NCBI RefSeq assembly: GCF_001598815.1
Contig: NZ_BCZQ01000032.1
Span: forward strand, 1 to 58,381
Source: Sphingopyxis terrae subsp. terrae NBRC 15098
Lineage (GTDB): Bacteria > Pseudomonadota > Alphaproteobacteria > Sphingomonadales > Sphingomonadaceae
Direction: 5' to 3'
DNA: 58,381 bases
A program made the translations under genes and the position numbers. Of the stretch, positions 25,133 through 34,615 are shown in pieces. Every line of letters begins with the position of its first letter. Within the stretch, counting starts at the first letter, position 1. The notes beneath the pieces are model-generated. The model did no database searches, was not told the DNA's origin, and worked only from the letters and a program-made list of their open reading frames with translations.

Positions 25133-26484
25133 GCGCGGCGGCATCCTCGGCCATGCGCGAAATCGCGTCCAGCAATGACCCCGCCTCCGGTCGCCATCGC
25201 GTGGTGGTCGTGGGCGCGGGCTTCGGCGGCCTCGAAACCGTCCAGCGGCTCGCGGGGAGCGGCGTTGACATCACCCTTGTCGATCGCCGCAACCACCATC
25301 TTTTTCAGCCGCTGCTCTATCAGGTCGCGGGCGCGTCGCTGTCGCCATCGGAGATCGCCTGGCCGATCCGCTCGCTCTTCGCCAAGCGCAAGGACGTTCG
25401 GACTCTGCTCGGTGAGGTCGAAGGCGTGGACACGGGCAACCGGCGCGTCGTTCTCGAAGACGGCTCGACGCTTGGCTATGACACACTCGTCATCGCGACG
25501 GGCGCGCGGCATTCCTATTTCGGGCATGACCAATGGGAGCCTTATGCTCCGGGCCTCAAATCGCTCGAAGATGCGACCACCATTCGCCGGCGCCTTCTCG
25601 TCGCGTTCGAAGAAGCCGAGCGCGAGAGCGATCCCGCGCGCCGTGCGGCCTTGCAGACCTTCGTTATCATCGGCGGCGGGCCTACCGGCGTCGAACTGGC
25701 CGGCACGATCGCGGAGCTTGCCCGTCTGACACTGGTGCGCGATTTCCGGTCGATCGATCCGCGCGCGACGCGGGTGGTGCTGGTCGAAGCCGGGCAGCGG
25801 CTCCTGCAGGTCTTCCCGGAAGATCTGTCGGCCTATACCGCTCAGGCGCTTGAAAAGCTCGGTGTCGAAATCAAGCTCGGCAAGCCGGTCACGGAATGTT
25901 CCGAGCATGGGGTCGTGGTCGACGGTGTGCCTATTCCCGCTGAAACGATTTTGTGGGCAGCAGGCGTTCAGGCCTCGCCCGCCGCGCGCTGGCTGAACGC
26001 TGAAGCCGATCGCGCGGGCCGCGTGGTCGTCGGGCCGGACCTGACAGTGCCAGGACACCCCGACATTTTCGTGATCGGCGATACCGCAGCCTCGAACGGG
26101 TATGACGGCAAGCCGGTGCCCGGTCTCGCGCCGGCTGCAAAGCAGGCCGGACAATATGTGGCCCGGCTGATCCGCCAGCGCTTTAAGGGGCAGAATGCTT
26201 CGGAACCGTTCCGTTACCGGCATCAAGGCAATCTGGCGACGATCGGCCGCAGCCTTGCGGTCGTCGATATGGGCGGGTTCAAATTGCGCGGTGTTCTGGC
26301 GTGGTGGATGTGGAAACTGATCCACATCTACTTCCTGATCGGGACGCAAAATCGGATGAGTGTTGCACTAAGCTGGATGTGGACCCACGGCATAGGATAT
26401 CGTGGCTCGCGTCTGATTACTTACAGCGATCTCGCTCAGCACGATGCCGGGCAGGACCATGACAAGGGGAGGGAAGGCGATTGA
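25129..26484 (+). CDS. ndh: Type II NADH dehydrogenase (NDH-2)
   Basis: A 451-residue FAD enzyme. The FAD dinucleotide fold is VVVGAGFGGLETVQRL (residues 25-40), the NADH fold is FVIIGGGPTGVELAGTI (about 180-196), and the second FAD motif is DIFVIGDTA. The C-terminal aromatic segment (VLAWWMWKLIHIYFLIGTQN) is the membrane-attachment helix of NDH-2. It passes electrons from NADH to ubiquinone without pumping protons. Overlaps with frmB and DUF3422 make it part of the formaldehyde operon, so its likely job is to reoxidise NADH made by FrmA; cytochrome bd at 15.7-18.1 kb could take the quinol. Confidence 0.92.
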   Translation: MSAAASSAMREIASSNDPASGRHRVVVVGAGFGGLETVQRLAGSGVDITLVDRRNHHLFQPLLYQVAGASLSPSEIAWPIRSLFAKRKDVRTLLGEVEGVDTGNRRVVLEDGSTLGYDTLVIATGARHSYFGHDQWEPYAPGLKSLEDATTIRRRLLVAFEEAERESDPARRAALQTFVIIGGGPTGVELAGTIAELARLTLVRDFRSIDPRATRVVLVEAGQRLLQVFPEDLSAYTAQALEKLGVEIKLGKPVTECSEHGVVVDGVPIPAETILWAAGVQASPAARWLNAEADRAGRVVVGPDLTVPGHPDIFVIGDTAASNGYDGKPVPGLAPAAKQAGQYVARLIRQRFKGQNASEPFRYRHQGNLATIGRSLAVVDMGGFKLRGVLAWWMWKLIHIYFLIGTQNRMSVALSWMWTHGIGYRGSRLITYSDLAQHDAGQDHDKGREGD

Positions 26485-27803
26485 GTGAAGAGGGCAGCGC
26501 CGAGAACAGCGGTTCAACTGTCTATGGAATGCCCACCTATGAGAATAGGCGGGTTGCCATCGACGAGGTTCATGCGCGCCCTTATTTGCTGATAGATGCG
26601 CCGCGTGCCCTGGTGCAGCTCGCCTTCATGAACGAGGGCAATCTGACGAAGGACAAGGCGACCCTCGCGGAAATATCGAGCCGGATGGGCGCCCCGCTGC
26701 CGGATCAGGACACACCTCTTCATGGCCTGACCTGGGATCAGGGTAAATTGCACTGTGAGAAGCACACCGAGTTCTCGACCTACTTGTGGAGTGCGCCCCT
26801 CGATCCGGGCACCGGGGAGCTGGCGGGTGAAGATCCGTTCAAGCACGGCTTTACGCCGCCCGGGCCGGTCATTTGCGGCGTCCGCCTGGACGTTGTTACG
26901 TGGACCGAAGAGACCGCGACCTATATCGATCGCTTCGACCCGATCAGCCGGTGTCATTCGCTCGTCGAGGATGGCATGGCCGATATCGTCACCGATTTCC
27001 GTCAGGACGCCGATGGGCTAACCCGCATCCTCATCCTCGATCGCGGTTTGACGCCGATCCGGCTTGGCGCGCTGGCACAGCGGCTCCTCGAAATCGAGAC
27101 CTATCGGACGCTGGCCCTGCTCGGCATCCCACTGACCCAATCGCTGGGGCCGCATCTGCGCAGCATAGAGAAGCGCCTTGCCGCCATCACCAACGAGATG
27201 CGCAAATCTGCACGCCGCGACAGCGAGGGGCTACTTTCCCGGCTGACCGACCTTTCGGCCGAGCTGGAGGCGGACACGGCGTCCAGCCTCTACCGCTTCG
27301 GTGCGAGCCGTGCCTATTATGAAATCGTCGAGGAGCGGCTTGCAGCGCTCGGCGAAACCTTCGTCCCGGGCTGCTATCGCTGGCGCAACTTCCTCCATCG
27401 CAGGATCGCGCCCGCCATGCGGACCTGTCGCGTGATCGAGGAACGGCAAGCCAATCTCTCCGACAAGCTGGCGCGCGCGACCACGCTGCTGCGGTCGTGG
27501 ATCGATGTGCAACTCGAACGCCAGAACAGCGATCTGCTGGCCTCGATGGACAATCGGGCGAAGCTGCAATTGCAGCTTCAACAGACCGTGGAAGGCCTGT
27601 CTGTCGCGGCGATCTCCTATTATGTGATCGGCCTGCTCTCCTATCTCATCAAGGGCATACCGGGGATTCACGACATGGTGGCGCCCGAGCTGGTGATCGC
27701 CGCTCTGGTTCCCCTTGCCGTCCTTGGTGTCTGGTGGACCGTTCGACAGATCAGGAACGCGCACAGCGACCATGGACCGCCGCCCGCAAAAAAGCAGATA
27801 TGA
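26481..27803 (+). CDS. DUF3422 family membrane-anchored protein
   Basis: A 440-residue DUF3422 protein, recognised from YENRRVAIDEVHARPY near the N-terminus, FSTYLW, and DGLTRILILDRGLTPIRLG. Two hydrophobic segments near the C-terminus (SYYVIGLLSYLIKGI and LVIAALVPLAVLGVWW) are expected for the family. The predicted start is TTG at 26481, overlapping the NDH-2 stop and 8 bp after GGGAGGGA; an ATG at 26529 (MPTYENRR) is the alternative. Function is unknown; coupling to NDH-2 suggests a membrane or redox role. Confidence 0.85.
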   Translation: MSEEGSAENSGSTVYGMPTYENRRVAIDEVHARPYLLIDAPRALVQLAFMNEGNLTKDKATLAEISSRMGAPLPDQDTPLHGLTWDQGKLHCEKHTEFSTYLWSAPLDPGTGELAGEDPFKHGFTPPGPVICGVRLDVVTWTEETATYIDRFDPISRCHSLVEDGMADIVTDFRQDADGLTRILILDRGLTPIRLGALAQRLLEIETYRTLALLGIPLTQSLGPHLRSIEKRLAAITNEMRKSARRDSEGLLSRLTDLSAELEADTASSLYRFGASRAYYEIVEERLAALGETFVPGCYRWRNFLHRRIAPAMRTCRVIEERQANLSDKLARATTLLRSWIDVQLERQNSDLLASMDNRAKLQLQLQQTVEGLSVAAISYYVIGLLSYLIKGIPGIHDMVAPELVIAALVPLAVLGVWWTVRQIRNAHSDHGPPPAKKQI

Positions 27804-27865
27804 TCCCTTTATCGCCTCCGTGCGTCTAGCGCGCGCCGGGGGCGAAACCGGCAGGAGGATTTCCA

Positions 27866-29842
27866 GTGTCGACCGATGTTTTCATACTGCACTCGCAATA
27901 CACGCCGGCAGGCGATCAGCCCGAAGCGATCGCGCGCCTGATCGCCGGCGTCGAAGAGGGGGCACATCACCAGACCCTCAAGGGCATCACGGGCTCGGGC
28001 AAGACCTTCACGATGGCGAACATCATCCATCGTCTGAAGCGCCCCACCTTGATCCTTGCCCCCAACAAGACGCTGACATCGCAGCTCTATGACGAGATGC
28101 GGCGATTTTTCCCTGAAAACGCCGTGGAGTATTTCGTCTCCTATTACGACTATTTCCAACCGGAAGTGTATCTGCCGGGCCGCGATGAGTTCATTCCGAA
28201 GGATTCCTCGATCAACGAGCATCTGGAACGGTTGCGCCTGTCGACGACAAAATCGCTGATCGAGCGCCGCGATACGATCGTCGTCGCCTCGGTATCGTCG
28301 ATCTACGGCATGGGCGATCCCGACAATTATCGCGCGCTCCAGGTTCCGCTGACCGAGGGCGCGCGGTTGGGACAGGAAGAGCTTTTCCGCAGCCTGGCGC
28401 GCCTGCAATATGATCGGGCCGAGCATAAGCTGAAGCGCGGCACTTATCGCGCTGATGGCGACGCTGTTGAGATTTACCCGGCGGATTCGGAATATAAGGC
28501 GCTGCGCGTCGGTTTGGCAAACGGCGTGATCGCGTCGCTCCAATGGTTCGATGCGGCGACCGGCAAGCCGATGGAAAGCGCCGATCACTATCTTGTCTCG
28601 CCCAAGACTGTTCTGGCGGCGACCGCAGATCAGGCCCGCAAGGCCGCCACGGCGATCCTCGAAGAGTTGGAAACGCAGGTCGAACGGCTGACCAGCGAAA
28701 ACCGCCTGACGGAAGCGGCGCGCCTCTATGATCGCATCACCAACGATGCCGAGATGTTGCGCGAGGTCGGATATTGCTCGGGCATGGAAAATTACGCCTG
28801 CTATCTGAGCGGTCGTGACCCTGCGCTCCCGCCCATAACCCTGCTCGACTATCTGCCCAAGGACGGGCTGCTGTTCGTCGACGAATCGCATGTGATGATC
28901 CCACAGATCTCGGCGATGTTCCGGGGCGACCAGGCCCGCAAGGATACGCTGATCGATTATGGCTTCCGCCTGCCGTCTTCGAAGGACAGCCACCCCCTGA
29001 GCTTCCACGAGTTCGAACAGGTCAAGCCGCAGACGATCTTCGTGTCCGCCACCCCCGGCGCTTATGAGGTAAAGGCCTCGCAAGGCAGGGTGGTTGAACA
29101 GATCGTGCGGCCGACCGGCCTGCTCGATCCGAAGGTGGAAGTCCGCCCGTCCCAAGGCGCGCGTGACGATTTGCTACGCGAGATCGCGCAGCGCACGCAG
29201 CGCGATGAGCGCGTGCTGGTTACGACGCTGACCAAGGTTGCGACCGAGGAGCTGCACGCTTTCCTCGAAAGCGAAGGCATTCGCGCGCGTTACATGCACT
29301 CTGACATCAAGGTCGAGGATAGGGTCGCGATCATCGAGGGCCTGCGCGTGGGCGAGTTCGACGTGCTGATCGGGATCAGTTTGCTGCGCGAAGGGCTCGA
29401 CATCCCAGAAGCGTCGCTGATTGCGATCTTCGATGCAGACCGCGCGGGCTTCCTGCGCTCGGCCCAGGCGCTGATCCAGATGATCGGCCGCGTCGCGCGC
29501 AATGTGAACGGCACCGCTGTCCTCTACGCCGATATGGTGACGCCGGCGATGCGGGCCGCGATCGATGAGACCGAGAGCCGGCGACAGCGCCAGATCGCCT
29601 TCAACGAGGAGAACGACGTCACACCGCTCTCGTCGGTTCGCGGCCTGGCGTCGGCGCAGCCCTACGGGCAAGAGCCGTCGGTCCATTCGGAAGCCTTCTG
29701 CGAGAACCTGTACGAGCTTTGCGACCGGATCACGGAGAAGGAACAGGCGCTGCTCGCGGCGGTGGATCACGGCCAAGAGGATCGGGCCGAGACGATCCGG
29801 GGCGAGCTGGACGGCCTCTACCGTCAGTTCATTTATCTGTGA
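27866..29842 (+). CDS. uvrB: UvrB paralogue of nucleotide excision repair
   Basis: A 658-residue UvrB. Helicase motif I is ITGSGKTFTMAN, the DNA-clamp beta-hairpin region is FVSYYDYFQPEVYLPGRDEF, motif II is FVDESH, and motifs V and VI are GISLLREGLDIPEAS and QMIGRVARN. The UvrA-binding domain 2 is present. The C-terminal UVR segment (EKEQALLAAVDHGQEDRAE) is diverged, so UvrC recruitment may differ. GTG start 8 bp after GGAGG. UvrB verifies damage and loads UvrC. UvrABC can remove small formaldehyde-induced DNA-protein crosslinks, which would explain its place behind frmAB. No uvrC is present in this window. Confidence 0.93.
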   Translation: MSTDVFILHSQYTPAGDQPEAIARLIAGVEEGAHHQTLKGITGSGKTFTMANIIHRLKRPTLILAPNKTLTSQLYDEMRRFFPENAVEYFVSYYDYFQPEVYLPGRDEFIPKDSSINEHLERLRLSTTKSLIERRDTIVVASVSSIYGMGDPDNYRALQVPLTEGARLGQEELFRSLARLQYDRAEHKLKRGTYRADGDAVEIYPADSEYKALRVGLANGVIASLQWFDAATGKPMESADHYLVSPKTVLAATADQARKAATAILEELETQVERLTSENRLTEAARLYDRITNDAEMLREVGYCSGMENYACYLSGRDPALPPITLLDYLPKDGLLFVDESHVMIPQISAMFRGDQARKDTLIDYGFRLPSSKDSHPLSFHEFEQVKPQTIFVSATPGAYEVKASQGRVVEQIVRPTGLLDPKVEVRPSQGARDDLLREIAQRTQRDERVLVTTLTKVATEELHAFLESEGIRARYMHSDIKVEDRVAIIEGLRVGEFDVLIGISLLREGLDIPEASLIAIFDADRAGFLRSAQALIQMIGRVARNVNGTAVLYADMVTPAMRAAIDETESRRQRQIAFNEENDVTPLSSVRGLASAQPYGQEPSVHSEAFCENLYELCDRITEKEQALLAAVDHGQEDRAETIRGELDGLYRQFIYL

Positions 29843-29864
29843 CGCGCCGGGTGAAAGTGACCGA

Positions 29865-32519
29865 ATGAGCAAGGATCAGGAGCCTCAAACCACCCCCGGC
29901 AAGGAACGCGCGCCGCGATCCGGCTTCGTACAAGTGCGCGGCGCGCGGCAGAACAACCTCAAGAATGTTGATGTGGACGTTCCGCGCGATGCCTTCGTGG
30001 TGTTCACCGGCATATCGGGATCGGGCAAGTCGAGCCTCGCCTTCGGCACCCTCTATGCCGAGGCACAGCGCCGCTATCTGGAATCGGTCGCGCCCTACGC
30101 CCGCCGCCTGATCGATCAGGCCGGCGTGCCGGAGGTTGACGCCATCGACGGGTTGCCGCCCGCGGTCGCGTTGCAGCAGCAGCGCGGCTCGGCCAATGCG
30201 CGGTCTTCGGTTGGCAGCGTGACGACGCTCTCCAGCCTGGTGCGGATGCTCTATTCGCGCGTCGGAGAATATCCGCGCAATCAGCCGATGCTCTATGCGG
30301 AGGACTTCTCCCCCAACACCGTGGCCGGGGCCTGCCCGACCTGCCACGGCATCGGGCGCGTCTATGACGCGACCGAAGAGACGATGGTGCCCGACGACAG
30401 TCTCACCATTCGCGATCGGGCGATCGCGGCATGGCCGCCGGCGTGGCACGGCCAGAACCTGCGCGATATCCTTGTGTCGCTCGGCTATGATGTCGACACG
30501 CCATGGCGCGATCTTCCGAAGAAGGATCGTGACTGGATACTCTTCACCGACGAGACGCCGACGGTGCCGGTCTATGCGGGTCTGACGCCCGAACAGACGC
30601 GCGTTGCCCTCAAGCGTCGTATGGAGCCGAGCTATCAGGGCACCTTCACCGGCGCCCGTCGCTACGTGCTGGAGACCTTCGCCAACACCAAAAGCGCGCT
30701 GATGAAGAAGCGTGTCTCGCAATATATCATCGGCCGCGATTGCCCGACCTGCGACGGCAAGCGCCTGAAGCGCGAGGCCCTGTCGGTGAAGTTTGCCGGC
30801 CTGGACATCGCCGAGTTTGGCGACCTGACGGTGCTGAAGCTCCGGGACTTGCTCACGCCCGTCGCCCATGGCGAGTATGGTAGCGCCTCGACGACCCTGA
30901 AGGGCCATGTTCTCGGCAAGGCGGCCCGCGATGCGGCGGTTGAACGTAGGGTCGCGGCGGGAGGCTCGGCACACAAGGCAGCGCCTGACGTGCGCCGCAC
31001 GCCCAATCTTTCCGATGAGAAGCGGGTCGCCGCGCAGCGTCTCGCATCCGAGCTGCTCGAACGGCTAGGCCCGCTGATCGACCTTGGCCTTGGCTACATC
31101 TCGCTCGACCGCAGCACGCCGACGCTTTCCTCCGGCGAGCTGCAACGCCTGCGCCTTGCCACTCAATTGTCGTCACAGCTTTTCGGCGTGGTCTATGTGC
31201 TGGACGAGCCATCGGCGGGGCTGCACCCGGCAGACGGCGAAGCGTTGCTGACCATCCTTGAGCGGCTGAAGGCGGCGGGCAACTCGCTGTTCGTTGTCGA
31301 GCATGATCTTGACGTGATCCGCCATGCCGAATGGCTGGTCGATGTGGGGCCAGGTGCCGGCGAAAAGGGCGGCGAAGTGCTCTACAGCGGCCCGATCGCA
31401 GGGCTTGCCGGCGTCGAGGCGTCGATCACCCGTCGCTATCTGTTCGCAGAACCTGACGCCCATGACCGGACCCCGCGCGAAGCAAAAGCATGGCTCCGTC
31501 TTGAAGGTGTGACCCGCAACAATCTTCACGGGCTCGACGTCGCGCTACCGATTGGCTGCTTCACCGCCGTCACCGGGGTTTCAGGATCGGGCAAGTCCAG
31601 TCTTGTCAGCCAGGCACTTCCGGAGCTTGTGACGGAACAACTCGGCGGCACGCCGGCTGCCGAGGAGGAGGATACCGATCCGCTGCTCGATGTTGCGCGG
31701 GAAGAGACCGAAGGCCGCATCGTTGCGGGCATGGAGCATGTGCGCAGGCTGGTGCGGGTCGATCAGAAGCCGATCGGCCGCACTCCACGCTCGAACCTCT
31801 CCACCTACAGCGGCCTGTTCGATCATGTGCGCAAGATCTTCGCGAACACCCCACTGGCGCGCCGGCGCCACTACAGCCCGGGCAGGTTCTCCTTCAACGT
31901 CGCACAGGGCCGCTGCCCGGTGTGCGAGGGTGAGGGCTTCGTCATGGTGGAGCTGTTGTTCCTGCCCAGCGTCTATGCGCCCTGCTCGACCTGCCATGGC
32001 AGCCGCTACAATCCGCAGACGCTCGAAGTCGAATGGAACGGCCGCAACATCGCCCAGGTGCTTGAGCTGACGGTGGACGAGGCGTGCGACTTCTTCGCGA
32101 GCGAACCGTCCGTCATGCGCTCGCTCGATGTGCTGCGGGAGATTGGCCTCGGCTATCTGAGGCTTGGACAGCCGGCGACGGAACTGTCGGGCGGCGAGGC
32201 CCAGCGCATCAAGCTCGCGACCGAGCTGCAACGCGCCCAGCGTGGCAACACCATCTACATCCTCGACGAGCCGACTTCGGGGCTTCACCCTTCCGACGCT
32301 GATCGGCTGATGCGGCACCTGCAGGGCCTTGTCGATGTCGGCAATACGGTCGTCGTCGTCGAGCATGACATGCGAGCTATTTCACAGGTGGATTGGGTGA
32401 TCGATCTGGGGCCTGGCGCTGGCGAAGATGGTGGCCGGATCATCGCGAGCGGCGTCCCTCACGATGTTGCCGAAGCGCAAGGCAGCCTGACCGCGCCTTA
32501 TCTAAAGGCGGCGCTTTAG
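29865..32519 (+). CDS. uvrA: Class-II-like UvrA lacking the UvrB-binding domain
   Basis: An 884-residue UvrA (E. coli UvrA is 940). Walker A boxes are [12 protein letters not shown] and [11 protein letters not shown]; signatures are [12 protein letters not shown] and [12 protein letters not shown]; zinc sites are CPTC...CPTC and CPVC...CSTC. After [11 protein letters not shown] the chain goes almost directly to [11 protein letters not shown], so the roughly 120-residue UvrB-binding domain of class I UvrA is missing, as in UvrA2. The signal-insertion region is kept in shorter form, and charged insertions occur near residues 350 and 595. ATG at 29865, 22 bp after uvrB. Class II UvrAs aid tolerance of crosslinkers and drugs. 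Confidence 0.92.
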   Translation: MSKDQEPQTTPGKERAPRSGFVQVRGARQNNLKNVDVDVPRDAFVVFTGISGSGKSSLAFGTLYAEAQRRYLESVAPYARRLIDQAGVPEVDAIDGLPPAVALQQQRGSANARSSVGSVTTLSSLVRMLYSRVGEYPRNQPMLYAEDFSPNTVAGACPTCHGIGRVYDATEETMVPDDSLTIRDRAIAAWPPAWHGQNLRDILVSLGYDVDTPWRDLPKKDRDWILFTDETPTVPVYAGLTPEQTRVALKRRMEPSYQGTFTGARRYVLETFANTKSALMKKRVSQYIIGRDCPTCDGKRLKREALSVKFAGLDIAEFGDLTVLKLRDLLTPVAHGEYGSASTTLKGHVLGKAARDAAVERRVAAGGSAHKAAPDVRRTPNLSDEKRVAAQRLASELLERLGPLIDLGLGYISLDRSTPTLSSGELQRLRLATQLSSQLFGVVYVLDEPSAGLHPADGEALLTILERLKAAGNSLFVVEHDLDVIRHAEWLVDVGPGAGEKGGEVLYSGPIAGLAGVEASITRRYLFAEPDAHDRTPREAKAWLRLEGVTRNNLHGLDVALPIGCFTAVTGVSGSGKSSLVSQALPELVTEQLGGTPAAEEEDTDPLLDVAREETEGRIVAGMEHVRRLVRVDQKPIGRTPRSNLSTYSGLFDHVRKIFANTPLARRRHYSPGRFSFNVAQGRCPVCEGEGFVMVELLFLPSVYAPCSTCHGSRYNPQTLEVEWNGRNIAQVLELTVDEACDFFASEPSVMRSLDVLREIGLGYLRLGQPATELSGGEAQRIKLATELQRAQRGNTIYILDEPTSGLHPSDADRLMRHLQGLVDVGNTVVVVEHDMRAISQVDWVIDLGPGAGEDGGRIIASGVPHDVAEAQGSLTAPYLKAAL

Positions 32520-32531
32520 CCGCTTGGACGC

Positions 32532-32625
32532 CGGCGACAGGGGGGAGTGGGACTATGGTGAGTCTTGTCGATTGGGGTGTGGCGATCCCGATGATCGAGC
32601 ACCGGCCATGTCTTGCTGGGATGTG
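32532..32625 (+). pseudogene. Vestige of the PRC-barrel gene start
   Basis: GGAGTGGGAC, then ATG at 32554, then GTGAGTCTTGTCGATTGG closely match the start region of the gene at 34616 (GGGGTGGGAC, then ATG, then ATAAGTCTCGTCGGTTGG). The reading MVSLVDWGVAIPMIEHRP ends after 23 codons at 32625, while the full gene continues MISLVGWIATIATMIA. It looks like a leftover of duplication or rearrangement around the DyP-encapsulin pair; a real 23-residue peptide cannot be excluded. Confidence 0.5.
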
Positions 32626-32663
32626 ATAGCGATGGTCCTGCCCGACCATTCAGGGAGTTGAAC

Positions 32664-33749
32664 GTGCCTTCTACCGTCTCTCAAGATGTTACCGCTCGTT
32701 CCCAGGCCGTCGATGCCCGGCTTACCCGCGCTGCGATCTTTCTGGTCGTCTCGATGGGCGCCGGGGAGAAGCCGGAAGCGGGGGTGCGGGGTCTTTGCGC
32801 CATCCTGTCGTCGCTGGTTCGTGGCGTGGGCTTCCGGGCGGCAGACGGCGGACTTTCCTGCATCATGGGGATCGGCTCCGATGCTTGGGACCGGCTATTC
32901 GGAGCGCCGCGGCCGAAGGAACTGCATCCGTTCCGGGAAATCCGCGGCGTCCATCATGCGCCTTCGACGCCCGGCGACCTGCTGTTTCACATTCGCGCCG
33001 CGCGTCAGGATTTGTGTTTCGAGATGGCGGCGCAGATCGTGAAGCGTCTCGCCGGCTTCGCCTCGGTGACGGACGAGGTGCATGGCTTCCGCTACTTCGA
33101 CGATCGCGACCTGCTGGGATTTGTCGACGGGACGGAAAACCCCGTCGAGCAGGGAGCCAGAGATGCCACGGTGATCGGGGCGGCGGACGATCCGGTCTTC
33201 GCTGGCGGCAGCTATGTGATCGTCCAGAAATACCTCCACGACCTCGACAAGTGGAACGCGATTCCCGTGGAGCAGCAGGAGAAGATCGTAGGGCGCGAGA
33301 AGCTGTCGGACATCGAGCTGGACGAGGCGGCCAAGCCGAGCTTCGCGCATAACGTGCTCACCAACATCGAGGAGGACGGCGAGCAACTCCAGATCCTGCG
33401 CGATAACATGCCGTTCGGCGATGTTGGTAAGGGCGAGTTCGGCACCTATTTCATCGGTTACGCCCGCTCGCCGACCCGCATCGAGCGGATGCTCGACAAT
33501 ATGTTCATCGGTTTGCCACCCGGCAATTACGATCGCTTGCTCGATGTTAGCCGGGCCGTGACCGGCTCGCTTTATTTCGTGCCGTCGGCTGATTTTCTGG
33601 ACGAGGTAACGCCGGAGCCAGCCACGGCCGATGGCGATGAGGCGGTAGCCGAGGCGCCCGCATCCACGGCGCCGGCACCGGAGCCCTCGTCAGCATCGGA
33701 TGGATCGCTGCGCATTGGATCACTCAAAGATGAGGCAGGACATGAATAA
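32664..33749 (+). CDS. DyP-type heme peroxidase with encapsulin-targeting tail
   Basis: A 361-residue dye-decolourising peroxidase. The family motif GFVDGTENP supplies the catalytic Asp, followed by GGSYVIVQKYLHDLDKW, also typical. The GTG start at 32664 follows AGGGAG; an ATG at 32613 overlaps the vestigial gene. After an Ala/Pro linker (about residues 315-345) the end SDGSLRIGSLKDE matches cargo-loading peptides of encapsulin systems (SLxIGSLK). It overlaps the shell gene by 8 bp. It should reduce peroxides inside the nanocompartment. Confidence 0.93.
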   Translation: MPSTVSQDVTARSQAVDARLTRAAIFLVVSMGAGEKPEAGVRGLCAILSSLVRGVGFRAADGGLSCIMGIGSDAWDRLFGAPRPKELHPFREIRGVHHAPSTPGDLLFHIRAARQDLCFEMAAQIVKRLAGFASVTDEVHGFRYFDDRDLLGFVDGTENPVEQGARDATVIGAADDPVFAGGSYVIVQKYLHDLDKWNAIPVEQQEKIVGREKLSDIELDEAAKPSFAHNVLTNIEEDGEQLQILRDNMPFGDVGKGEFGTYFIGYARSPTRIERMLDNMFIGLPPGNYDRLLDVSRAVTGSLYFVPSADFLDEVTPEPATADGDEAVAEAPASTAPAPEPSSASDGSLRIGSLKDEAGHE

Positions 33750-34563
33750 CCTCCATCGCGAACTCGCCCCCATCTCCGACGCCGCTTGGGCGCAAATCGA
33801 CCAAGAAGCGACCCGAACTCTCAAGCGCTATCTGGCCGCGCGCCGCGTCGTGGACGTGCCGGAACCGAAGGGGGCCACGCTCGCGGCCGTGGGAACGGGC
33901 CACACCAAGCCGATCGATGCGCCCAGCGATGGCGTCCAAGCCGTGCGGCGTGCGGTCAACGCCGTGGTCGAACTGCGCGTGCCCTTCACGCTGACCCGCG
34001 CGGCGATCGACGATGTGGAGCGCGGCTCCGAGGATTCGGACTGGCAACCGCTCAAGGAAGCCGCCCGCACGATCGCCTTTGCCGAAAATCGCGCGATCTT
34101 TGATGGCTATGCCGCTGCCGATATCGGCGGCATCCGTCCCGGCGCGAGCAACGAGCCGGTGCCGCTGCCCACGGCCGTCGCCGGATATCCCGCCATCGTC
34201 GCCCAAGCCGTCGATCGGTTGCGCCTTGCCGGGGTCGAGGGGCCTTATCGACTGGTGCTGGGCGATGATCCGTTCACCGCGATCAGCGGCGGCAGCGAGG
34301 AGGGCTATCCGGTGCTCCAGCACATCAATCGTCTGGTGGACGGCGATATCATCTGGGCGCCGGGCATCATGGGCGGCGTCGTCCTGACAACGCGGGGCGG
34401 CGATTTCGAACTCGATCTCGGACAGGATTTGTCGATCGGCTATCTCAGCCACACCGCCGAGGCGGTCGAGCTGTACCTGCAAGAGAGCTTCACCTTCCGG
34501 CTGTTGACGAGCGAGGCGGCTGTTTCGCTCCCGACAACGGAAGCGTCGGCGCAGCCGGCGTGA
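33742..34563 (+). CDS. Family 1 encapsulin shell protein
   Basis: A 273-residue HK97-fold shell protein: MNNLHRELAPISDAAWAQID is the classic N-terminal cargo-binding helix region, followed by ATRTLKRYLAARRVVDVPEP and AENRAIFDGY. The end, LSIGYLSHTAEAVELYLQES then FTFRL, is the conserved C-terminus. ATG at 33742 overlaps the DyP stop. It would self-assemble into an icosahedral compartment loaded with the DyP peroxidase. The tail after FRLLTSEAA is longer than usual and would face the outside. Confidence 0.95.
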   Translation: MNNLHRELAPISDAAWAQIDQEATRTLKRYLAARRVVDVPEPKGATLAAVGTGHTKPIDAPSDGVQAVRRAVNAVVELRVPFTLTRAAIDDVERGSEDSDWQPLKEAARTIAFAENRAIFDGYAAADIGGIRPGASNEPVPLPTAVAGYPAIVAQAVDRLRLAGVEGPYRLVLGDDPFTAISGGSEEGYPVLQHINRLVDGDIIWAPGIMGGVVLTTRGGDFELDLGQDLSIGYLSHTAEAVELYLQESFTFRLLTSEAAVSLPTTEASAQPA

Positions 34564-34615
34564 AGGCGTTGCCGGTTGCGCCGCCCGCACGCGGGCCGCA
34601 GCGAGGGGTGGGACA

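Noticed and set aside
27809..29155. Long minus-strand frame opposite uvrB
   Set aside because: No family resemblance, and complete overlap with clear UvrB motifs on the plus strand.
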